From: JALHTG01 sp964653695
GTDB taxonomy: Archaea; Thermoproteota; Bathyarchaeia; 40CM-2-53-6; JALHTG01
DNA length: 16,547 bases
Assembly (NCBI GenBank): GCA_964653695.1
Contig: CAZZFQ010000029.1
Span: 1 to 16,547, forward strand
Reading direction: 5' to 3'
The translations under genes and the position numbers were made by a program. The notes beneath the pieces are model-generated. The model did not search any database. It saw nothing but the letters and a program-made list of their open reading frames with translations, and was not told the DNA's origin. Below are positions 7,347 through 13,119 of this stretch, piece by piece. Every line of letters begins with the position of its first letter. Position 1 is the stretch's first letter.

Positions 7347-8117
7347 CTACACTCCCGGGCCGACTGATGCCTTGCATTTACACCGTTCTGCATCGCTTAG
7401 TCGAGCGATTGATTGTGACACTATTGCCTCTATAGTCGGCATGACTTTCGAAGCAACCTCTCTCACTTCCTCATGACTTACTCGGGCCTGCATTCCGGCC
7501 GCCATGTTCGATACAAGGCAGATTGAGGCATAGCATAGGCCTGCCTCTCTTGCAAAGAAGACCTCTGGAGCTCCAGTCATTCCGACCAAGTCGCATCCTA
7601 GCAGCCTGAACATTTTTATCTCTGCAGGAGTCTCAAAGCGCGGCCCTTCCGTACATACCATCACTGATTCTGTCCAAACCTGCGTTGTACACTTCTTTGA
7701 CGATTCGATCAAGACTCTTCTTAGAGTGGAGCAATATGGCTCAGTAACATCTACATGTATCACTCGTGGCCCATCGTACAAAGTTCTGGGCCTAGTCTTT
7801 GTGAAATCTACAATGTCATATGGTATCGCTATGTCTCCTCGTTTATACTTCTCGTTTATGGCGCCTACTGCGTTCGTTGCGATGATTCGCTCGACGCCGA
7901 GATTCTTCAGTCCAATGATCAACGCTCGATAGTTTACCATATGAGGAGGGACTTCATGTTTTGGGCCGTGTCGCGGAACGAAGGCAACCTCGCGGCCGTT
8001 GACAATACCTATTGTCACGGGCGGAGGCTTGCCGTACTCAGTTTCCACCTCTGTAACCTTTCCTCTGTTCAGCATCTCCTCAAGGCCCGAGCCCCCTATG
8101 ACAGCTACCTTGGCCAA
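7347..8117 (-). CDS. mtnP: MTAP/PNP-family nucleoside phosphorylase, likely 6-oxopurine (methylthioinosine or inosine) type
   Basis: Phosphorolyses a purine nucleoside to the free base and a (methylthio)ribose 1-phosphate, in methionine or purine salvage. The 256 residues carry VIGGSG (6-11), phosphate-binding RHG (49-51), TNAVGAI (81-87), CTEGPRFET (155-163) and VGMTGAPEV (178-186). At the base-binding loop, true methylthioadenosine phosphorylases have an Asp-x-Asp pair (TDYDCW in the human enzyme). Here it reads SNMAAG, with N204 and A206, the Asn expected for 6-oxopurine recognition. It is therefore more likely a methylthioinosine or 6-oxopurine nucleoside phosphorylase than an MTA phosphorylase. 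The start is TTG 8117, with AGGAAGG about 6 bases upstream; the ATG 16 bases upstream is out of frame. The C-terminal Cys-Lys tail (ERCKCKASVG) is lineage-specific. Confidence 0.9.
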   Translation of the reverse strand: MAKVAVIGGSGLEEMLNRGKVTEVETEYGKPPPVTIGIVNGREVAFVPRHGPKHEVPPHMVNYRALIIGLKNLGVERIIATNAVGAINEKYKRGDIAIPYDIVDFTKTRPRTLYDGPRVIHVDVTEPYCSTLRRVLIESSKKCTTQVWTESVMVCTEGPRFETPAEIKMFRLLGCDLVGMTGAPEVFFAREAGLCYASICLVSNMAAGMQARVSHEEVREVASKVMPTIEAIVSQSIARLSDAERCKCKASVGPGV

Positions 8118-8144
8118 GGGTTTCCTTCCTCATAATGGAGCCTT

Positions 8145-8161
8145 GGAACGTGAGGCGTTCC
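8145..8161 (-). promoter_or_regulatory. Inverted repeat in leader of mtnP-uppS
   Basis: ggaacg and cgttcc form 6-base arms around a 5-base loop, 28 bases before the TTG start and downstream of the putative TATA element. It may be a leader hairpin or operator. Confidence 0.3.
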
Positions 8162-8187
8162 TAGATGGAAGAACGGAAATACTTCCC

Positions 8188-8201
8188 GAGATTTATACCG
8201 C
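8188..8201 (-). promoter_or_regulatory. TATA-like element for mtnP-uppS
   Basis: On the minus strand gcggtataaatctc carries TATAAAT, about 75 bases before TTG 8117, which would leave a leader of roughly 50 bases. It overlaps the stop codon of the coiled-coil gene, so read-through from upstream is an alternative way to express the pair. Confidence 0.4.
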
Positions 8202-9038
8202 TCCTTTCTCAACGAGAGCTCTGAACTCGTCAAGTGAAAGTTTCTCTCCCCTCTTCAACTTTTCCTCAGCAATATCTTCGACCTTTTTCCGCACTTGTTG
8301 CTGTTTCTTGAGCCGTGTCATTTGGTCCTCCATGATCATCTTCTGCCTTGACTCTTTCGCCTTTATGTACTCCAAATGAGCTTCGTCCGCCTGTCGCTTG
8401 ATCTCAGCGTAGCCCAGATGCGCTTCATCGGCTTTTGACTTCAGATCCGAGGCCTGCTTCACGACTTCAATCATCTTCTCATGGTAGACCTCGCTCTCTT
8501 TCGCGACGCCACTCAACTCTTCATGCGCTTCATTCGCCACAATTCTAGCCGCATTTATCTCCGCCTGAAGCATGATCATCTTGTCTCTTAACTCACGGAT
8601 CTTGTCGTAAACCACAACTTGAGCCTCAAGTTTCTTGATTTGGGCTATGAGTCTGGCCTCTTCCTTAGTGGACAAGGGATTTGTCTGAATCTTCCACTCT
8701 AATTCTTGCATTCCTTTCTTCAAGCCAGAATAGCTTCCTGAGGCTCTTTTCTCAAGGCTGTTGATGGCGTTCTTAACAGACTCTGCCTCATCGCGCTTGG
8801 CGTCGAGCCTCTTTCTTGCCTCCTCCCTCTTCTCTTTCAGCTCCCGTACACGTAGATTCAGCGAGTCTCTTCTTTCCTTCAGTTCTTGAATTCTCTGCTT
8901 GAGTCTTTGGAACTGCTCGTTCAGTTCGTCTCTCTTCTGGGCCAGAAGTTTTGCCTGATCGTCTAGTTGATTTCGCTTGGTTCTGGACGAGACAATCTTC
9001 TCGTCGAGGTCTTCGACCGTGTCCACGATCTGCGTCAT
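8193..9038 (-). CDS. Archaeal coiled-coil protein, COG1340-like
   Basis: 281 residues, almost wholly charged helix: three long coiled coils at about 5-110, 125-175 and 180-260, broken by a conserved-looking insert 'WKIQTNPLSTKEEARLI' (114-130). It ends in a small helical cap, KLKRGEKLSLDEFRALVEKGAV. Near-repeats 'KADEAHLGYAEIKRQ' and 'QADEAHLEYIKAKES' stand at 202-232. This matches the archaeal COG1340 coiled-coil family, whose role is not established; a tie to RNA or ribosomes (compare eukaryotic BFR1) is speculative. There is no signal peptide and no membrane helix, so it is cytosolic. ATG 9038 has GAGGG 6 bases upstream and an AT-rich element about 55 bases upstream. The phosphorylase gene follows after 75 bases. 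Confidence 0.85.
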   Translation of the reverse strand: MTQIVDTVEDLDEKIVSSRTKRNQLDDQAKLLAQKRDELNEQFQRLKQRIQELKERRDSLNLRVRELKEKREEARKRLDAKRDEAESVKNAINSLEKRASGSYSGLKKGMQELEWKIQTNPLSTKEEARLIAQIKKLEAQVVVYDKIRELRDKMIMLQAEINAARIVANEAHEELSGVAKESEVYHEKMIEVVKQASDLKSKADEAHLGYAEIKRQADEAHLEYIKAKESRQKMIMEDQMTRLKKQQQVRKKVEDIAEEKLKRGEKLSLDEFRALVEKGAV

Positions 9039-9083
9039 CTCTAGCCCTCAGCCAAGCCCAGACACGTGTAAGACGGAGAATCG

Positions 9084-9104
9084 CTTTTCTTAATTAAGCT
9101 TTGG
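9084..9104 (-). promoter_or_regulatory. AT-rich palindromic promoter element of coiled-coil gene
   Basis: The element holds the perfect 10-base palindrome CTTAATTAAG (9089-9098), flanked by A/T runs, about 55 bases upstream of ATG 9038. It fits a TATA box with a leader of about 30 bases. The rest of the 203-bp spacer 9039-9241 shows only a doubtful 45-codon + strand frame. Confidence 0.4.
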
Positions 9105-9241
9105 CGAATGACATCGGTGCAGAAACAAGCAGGCAGATTGCCAACACTATTCCCATTAAGAGACAAACTTGAGTTGGAAGATGCTAGTGTATCTGAGACA
9201 GATCATCGCGTTCAGCTACGGGTAGAGGAATACACGCTCTG

Positions 9242-9949
9242 CTAAAGACGTAAGATCATTCTTGCGTCAACTATGCTAGCGCCCTTGTCATAGACCATAA
9301 CAGGATTGAGGTCCATCTGATTGATCTGCGGGTTCTCCATGGTGAGGTCTGAAGCTCTCAGCAGAATACCGACTATCGCATCCTCGTCGACTGGAGGATT
9401 ACCTCGGTAGCCCTTCAAGATCGGATACGCCTTGATCTCACGAATCATCTCCCTAGCATCCTGCTCAGTGATAGGCGCGATCCTGAGAGTCACGTCCTTC
9501 AGAATCTCCACAAATACTCCTCCAAGACCGAACATCAAAGTCTGGCCGAACTGGGGGTCCATCAGACCGCCTATAATCACCTCAATTCCCTGAGGAACCA
9601 TCTTTTGGACTAGGACACCCTCAAGCTTCGCCGCAGGACTATACCTTCTTGCGCTTTCTGCTATTCTTACGAATCCGTCCCTAACTTCGACGGAGTTTTT
9701 GATGTCGAGGAGTACACCACCAGCTTCAGTCTTGTGCAGAATGTCTTGGGAGACTATCTTGAGCACAATTGGGTACCCCAGCCTTTGGGCAGCATTTGAG
9801 GCTTCTTCAGGGCTTTTCGCCAACTCGGACTGAGGAATTGGCATCTGATAGTCTTCGCAAATCGCCTTAGCTTCGGTCTCGAGTAAGTTTGCACGGCCGC
9901 TCTTTAGAGCAGTTTCAATGATCTCCCTTGTCCTCTTGCCCATCATCAT
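9242..9949 (-). CDS. acdB: ADP-forming acetyl/acyl-CoA synthetase, beta subunit (ATP-grasp)
   Basis: The beta chain of ADP-forming acetyl-CoA synthetase, which makes ATP, acetate and CoA from acetyl-CoA in archaeal fermentation. The 235 residues match the usual length of the separate beta subunit (about 230). ATP-grasp_5 features are the lid/ATP region GYPIVLKIVSQDILHKTEAGG (58-78), with H72 at the place of the second phospho-histidine relay residue, EGVLVQKM, EVIIGGLMDPQFG and the C-terminal metal-binding segment NQMDLNPVMV. The alpha subunit (CoA-binding, primary phospho-His) is not in the window, so its partner must be encoded elsewhere. Three consecutive ATG codons (9949, 9946, 9943) follow GGGAG; all three are usable, so the exact N-terminus is uncertain. 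The gene appears to be monocistronic with its own promoter. Confidence 0.93.
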   Translation of the reverse strand: MMMGKRTREIIETALKSGRANLLETEAKAICEDYQMPIPQSELAKSPEEASNAAQRLGYPIVLKIVSQDILHKTEAGGVLLDIKNSVEVRDGFVRIAESARRYSPAAKLEGVLVQKMVPQGIEVIIGGLMDPQFGQTLMFGLGGVFVEILKDVTLRIAPITEQDAREMIREIKAYPILKGYRGNPPVDEDAIVGILLRASDLTMENPQINQMDLNPVMVYDKGASIVDARMILRL

Positions 9950-9983
9950 CGCGCTCCCTCGGCAATATGAAAACCGAGCAAGT

Positions 9984-9995
9984 TGTTATAATCCT
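9984..9995 (-). promoter_or_regulatory. TATA-like promoter of acdB
   Basis: aggattataaca on the minus strand, about 40 bases before the first ATG, fits an archaeal TATA box with a short leader of about 15 bases. The remainder of the spacer 9950-10143 shows nothing else clear apart from a TTTT just after the upstream gene's stop. Confidence 0.5.
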
Positions 9996-10143
9996 AATGA
10001 AGAAAGAACATTCAGCGCTATTGCTCCTAACCTTTCCAAGCGTGGTGAGGGATTGGTCAGCGATAGGACTCTGATTCACGCGCCTAAGGATCGACAAAGC
10101 AAGTCACGTCAAACAAGGCTGCTTTCCGGTTTATTGTGGAAAA

Positions 10144-10428
10144 CTAGACGCCACTAGAGCCCGTACTTGGGGGTTCTGGTGGTTGAGGCGGCCATGACTC
10201 GAATGAGGTGTAGTACCATATCACNNNNNNNNNNNNNNNNNNNNNNNNNNNNNNNNNNNNNNNNNNNNNNNNNNNNNNNNNNNNNNNNNNNNNNNNNNNN
10301 NNNNNNNNNNNNNNNNNNNNNNNNGCGTACTGGTACCAGTAGTAGGACGCGAGCATGGACGCCAACAGGCCCCAGCACAAGAAGATGCCAGCTACAGTTT
10401 TCCAGAAATGCCTATCATCTTGTGACAT
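10144..10428 (-). CDS. Small membrane protein interrupted by assembly gap, probable DUF4430 protein
   Basis: Only the two ends are readable. The N-terminus (MSQDDRHFWKTVAGIFLCW...) has a short charged lead and one membrane helix (about 10-30), then YYWYQY, as an anchored extracytoplasmic protein would. After the gap the C-terminus reads VIWYYTSFESWPPQPPEPP, then a Ser/Gly tail. The 'VIWYYTSFE' strand resembles the last strand of DUF4430 domains (compare 'GDVIEWRY'). That domain, related to the beta domain of transcobalamin and intrinsic factor, often stands next to ECF S components. If so, about 90 residues are lost in the gap and the true gap is longer than 100 bases. ATG 10428 overlaps the 3' end of the S-component gene by 14 bases, a sign of translational coupling. 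The family call is inference. Confidence 0.5.
   Translation of the reverse strand: MSQDDRHFWKTVAGIFLCWGLLASMLASYYWYQYXXXXXXXXXXXXXXXXXXXXXXXXXXXXXXXXXXVIWYYTSFESWPPQPPEPPSTGSSGV
10225..10324. other. Assembly gap (100 N) in small membrane-protein gene
   Basis: One hundred N bases replace the middle of the gene at 10144-10428. A default-size gap is likely; the real length is unknown. Confidence 0.9.
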
Positions 10429-11071
10429 GAACTTTGCCTCCAGCTATCTTCTCTATGGAAGAGTCAAGAGGGCCAACTCCCAGAAAGAAGAGGATGCCAT
10501 TACTGAGTTCATGAATCAATGCGAATGGGATTCCGGAAATCATCACTGCAACGATCGTTTCGAGACTAGTCTCAAACCAGCTGATAGTCAATGCGCTTAA
10601 GAGGTTTGTGGCAAGATCATAGATGAAGGTCAATAGAAATCCTGTTACTGCCATCTCCCATGCCACTCGTCTGTGTTTCATGGCATTGACTGAGAAAGGC
10701 TTGCCCATCAATCCTCCTACAATGCCAAACACAGATTCGGCAGCCATACACCCAAGCCATATGGGCATGACGAACCCACGTGGGTTAATTGATCCATAGA
10801 TCGCCCACACCAGAACGCCCACCATTCCCCCGACATGTACGCCGAAGTGCAGTCCGCTAACGAAAACAATGAGATCCATCACCTTCACGTTAGGCAACCA
10901 GATCAGAGCGTAGTTGCTAGCCAGACATGTCGATACCAATACAGCGATTACCGAGATCTCGCGGGCATTCAAAGCCTTGGTCAGTAGGACGAAGATCAGA
11001 CCAGTGAACGCCAGGGCGATCACAAGCCATACCACTGGGGGCAATCCATAGAGGCTGATTGAAAGGAACAT
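10415..11071 (-). CDS. ECF-transporter substrate-binding (S) component-like membrane protein
   Basis: 218 residues with about six membrane helices. The segment 'ASNYALIWLPNVKVMDLIVFVSGLHFGVHVGGMVGVL' (split here as helices near 45-100), with the asparagine-proline loop, the 'SG..FG...G..VG' helix and the following 'INPRG' loop, is typical of ECF S components. These bind a vitamin in the membrane and pair with EcfT and two EcfA ATPases. None of the latter is in the window, so a shared energy module elsewhere is likely. The substrate is not evident; a cobalamin-type ligand is suggested only by the probable DUF4430 neighbour. I chose ATG 11071, with GGAAG 7 bases upstream, over GTG 11077, which is too close to it. 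It lies 50 bases after the GPN gene and overlaps the next gene by 14 bases. Confidence 0.75.
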   Translation of the reverse strand: MFLSISLYGLPPVVWLVIALAFTGLIFVLLTKALNAREISVIAVLVSTCLASNYALIWLPNVKVMDLIVFVSGLHFGVHVGGMVGVLVWAIYGSINPRGFVMPIWLGCMAAESVFGIVGGLMGKPFSVNAMKHRRVAWEMAVTGFLLTFIYDLATNLLSALTISWFETSLETIVAVMISGIPFALIHELSNGILFFLGVGPLDSSIEKIAGGKVHVTR

Positions 11072-11121
11072 CGGCACGCTTCCAGGTTAGTTCGCTCAGC
11101 TTCTCAAAAGACTTTGGAATC

Positions 11122-11883
11122 TTATGGTGTTGGCTCCTCACCTTTCGTCAATACGCGAGTCAGCTCTGCGTAGAGGTCAACTAGCCCTGTGTTATCTTTG
11201 GCCGATACTGGAACAGGATCGAATTCAAGGCCTGATGAGACAATCGATCGTGATAAGTCACGGATCACAATCGAAGCTGTCTTGCCAAGTTTCATCTCGA
11301 TCGCCGATTCCAATGAGTCCAAGTTCTCGGATCTTGACAGTATGTCCTGCAGCTCTTCAGGGACAATGAGGTCTGTTTTTGTCAGTGCGTATACCAGTGG
11401 TAGAGCCAGCCTGCTGTATATCGCTGTGGCTATGAACATGTTGGATACGTAGTTGAGGGGGTTTCGACAAAATGGTGCATCAAACAAGTAGAGTATGGCC
11501 TTCTCTTCGCTTCCTAGGGCTTGAGACAAGAAGGGCCCTCCTTCTCGAAAGGCAAACAGTTCCATCTGGCCTGGAGTATCGACCAACAATAGATCAGTTC
11601 CGCTCTCATCTATTTCTTCGTTGATCTCCTCGATGTACTCTCCAACCAGGTCTGTGGCCATGATCAAAGCTCCGTTCGGTCCAAGGCAGTATTGTGACAT
11701 TAGGTTCTCTATGTCGACATAGGTGCGGACATCCACATCGGGTGTGTAAGGGAGGTTTTGAGCTCCGGGATCTGCGTTGAGAACCACCACGTTCTGATCA
11801 CGAAGTCTCAGCCATTCCTGAAGGCTTGCCGTCAGCAAAGACTTTCCAGATCCTGCCATCCCGATTATGAAGACAACTCTCAA
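11122..11883 (-). CDS. GPN-loop GTPase
   Basis: A homodimeric archaeal GTPase of the GPN family. Eukaryotic relatives assemble RNA polymerase II, while the archaeal role is less clear and may touch translation or ribosome function. The 253 residues show P-loop GMAGSGKS (8-15), NADPGAQNLPY (36-46) with switch I DVRTYVDI, the defining GPN triplet at 68-70 (CLGPNGAL), switch II DTPGQMELF (102-110) and the guanine-specificity motif TKTD (167-170); SAKDNTG near the C-terminus serves as G5. The length is normal. The start is TTG 11883, with GGTGAG 6-7 bases upstream; the GTG within that Shine-Dalgarno is out of frame. The spacer to cinA (11884-12045) has no clear TATA box, so expression from upstream is possible. 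Confidence 0.95.
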   Translation of the reverse strand: MRVVFIIGMAGSGKSLLTASLQEWLRLRDQNVVVLNADPGAQNLPYTPDVDVRTYVDIENLMSQYCLGPNGALIMATDLVGEYIEEINEEIDESGTDLLLVDTPGQMELFAFREGGPFLSQALGSEEKAILYLFDAPFCRNPLNYVSNMFIATAIYSRLALPLVYALTKTDLIVPEELQDILSRSENLDSLESAIEMKLGKTASIVIRDLSRSIVSSGLEFDPVPVSAKDNTGLVDLYAELTRVLTKGEEPTP

Positions 11884-12045
11884 CGCAAACTCACCAGTAT
11901 GTTCTGCCGAAGGTTGGCGAGGCTTCTTAACCCAGATTCCTCCACATCACTTTTTCAGAGTCTAGCCTGAAGCTTCATCGCCACGCCAACCATACGGCCT
12001 AGAGCTGGAGAGGGTGAAAAATCTTGCGCATGATGCACTCCAAGG

Positions 12046-12849
12046 CTACTTGGTCATTCGTGCCTTGCTGATCAAGAGGTGCTTCATCTGGGCGATAGCG
12101 TGCGATACGATCCTGCGACCCTCTGCAACGTCGCGACCGCTGAACGAAAAGTCCAGTTCTATCCGAGAATTAGCTCGCCCCTCGCCGCCCTGAGGATGAG
12201 ACTTGATGTAGACCTCTGGGTATCGCTTCATTACGCGATTTATAAGTGGAGCAAGCTCTGACTCGAAGAACCTTTGCACGTGAATAGTCCGCGATATGTA
12301 TCTATCCATTCCCGCCTTGAGTCTAATCATCGAGGCAACGTGTCTGGAGAAAATCGCGCGCAGTTCTCTAGGGACTCCCGGAAGACATACGATAAGGGTC
12401 TTCCGAACTTGGAGCGCCATTCCCGGAGCCGTGCCTACAGGGTTGAGAAGAGGTTTCGCTCCTATTGGGAAGGTAGCCATTTTTGTCCGAAATCTTGTGA
12501 GCATACAGTGTCGAGAGGGGAGGATCTTCTTGTATCTAGCCCTGATTTGGTTCAGAGCCTCCGTGTTGACCTCTAGCGGAAGCCTCACCGCGCGAGATAG
12601 TCCCTTGATCGTGGTATCGTCGAAAGTAGGGCCTAAGCCTCCTGACGTCAAAAGCAAGTCTGGCTTTCGAGCCAAAATGCCTCTCGCTGCTTCTTGGATC
12701 TCCCTAACATCGTCGCCGACTGTCGTAACTCTTTGGACGGATCCGCCAAGAGAGGTTATCTTCCTCGCAAGCCAAGTCGCATTAGTGTTTACGGTTCTAC
12801 CAACCAGGAGTTCATTTCCTACGCAAAGAAGCTCAACGCTACAAGCCAT
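12046..12849 (-). CDS. CinA N-terminal-domain protein (MoCF-biosynthesis fold), probable nucleotide pyrophosphatase
   Basis: COG1058 protein related to MoaB/Mog and to the N-terminal half of CinA, where the domain hydrolyses ADP-ribose-type dinucleotides. In the 267 residues I see VGNELLVGRTVNTN (10-23), the active-site loop TSGGLGPTFDDTT (68-80), NPVGTAPGM (136-144) and LPGVPRELRAIF (156-167). Full CinA is about 410 residues with a C-terminal PncC deamidase domain; that half is absent, as is common in archaea, and the last 90 residues form only the linking subdomain. The substrate may be ADP-ribose, CoA or a molybdopterin-like compound; the sequence does not decide. ATG 12849 has only a weak Shine-Dalgarno. 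It follows the zinc-ribbon gene after 27 bases, so the two are probably co-transcribed. Confidence 0.9.
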   Translation of the reverse strand: MACSVELLCVGNELLVGRTVNTNATWLARKITSLGGSVQRVTTVGDDVREIQEAARGILARKPDLLLTSGGLGPTFDDTTIKGLSRAVRLPLEVNTEALNQIRARYKKILPSRHCMLTRFRTKMATFPIGAKPLLNPVGTAPGMALQVRKTLIVCLPGVPRELRAIFSRHVASMIRLKAGMDRYISRTIHVQRFFESELAPLINRVMKRYPEVYIKSHPQGGEGRANSRIELDFSFSGRDVAEGRRIVSHAIAQMKHLLISKARMTK

Positions 12850-12876
12850 CGCCAGGCATCTCAGTGAGTGCAGCGC

Positions 12877-13092
12877 CTATTTCTTCGAAAGCCACCACTT
12901 CAAGTAGTCTTTCTGCTTTCGCTTCCGTTCCTCATCCAAATTGCCTCTTCCTTCGAACAGCTTCTCTCTTCCTTCCATCAACTCTTGGGCCGTGAAGGTC
13001 ATCCCACAGCTACGGCACGCATATTGTTTGAGGACGGAATCATAGGACAGGTTCCCGCCGCATTCAAGGCAGTAGTTACGCATCATTGCCAT
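12877..13092 (-). CDS. Small zinc-ribbon protein
   Basis: 71 residues. An N-terminal zinc ribbon has C8-x2-C11 (YCLECGGNL) and C26-x2-C29 (ACRSCGMTF), followed by a strongly charged helix (KLFEGRGNLDEERKRKQKDYLKWWL). It is cytosolic; nucleic-acid or ribosome binding is plausible but unproven. The start is ambiguous among ATG 13092, 13086 and 13083, all in frame; the last two would remove MA or MAM. It sits 27 bases after the metzincin gene and 27 bases before cinA, so all three probably share one transcript. Confidence 0.85.
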   Translation of the reverse strand: MAMMRNYCLECGGNLSYDSVLKQYACRSCGMTFTAQELMEGREKLFEGRGNLDEERKRKQKDYLKWWLSKK

Positions 13093-13119
13093 CTGCCACC
13101 AAACTTCCGCGGCAGGTAG

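Noticed and set aside
6819..8379. Several 126-codon + strand frames opposite uppS and mtnP
   Set aside because: They are shadows of highly conserved genes on the other strand, with no start signals or domains.
9108..9245. 45-codon + strand frame starting MTSVQKQAG in the acdB/coiled-coil spacer
   Set aside because: No Shine-Dalgarno; the nearest AT-rich element is only about 10 bases upstream, and the end overlaps acdB. Probably chance.
12296..12907. 203-codon + strand open frame opposite cinA
   Set aside because: It is antisense to a gene with clear family motifs; the product is low-complexity and has no recognisable domain.
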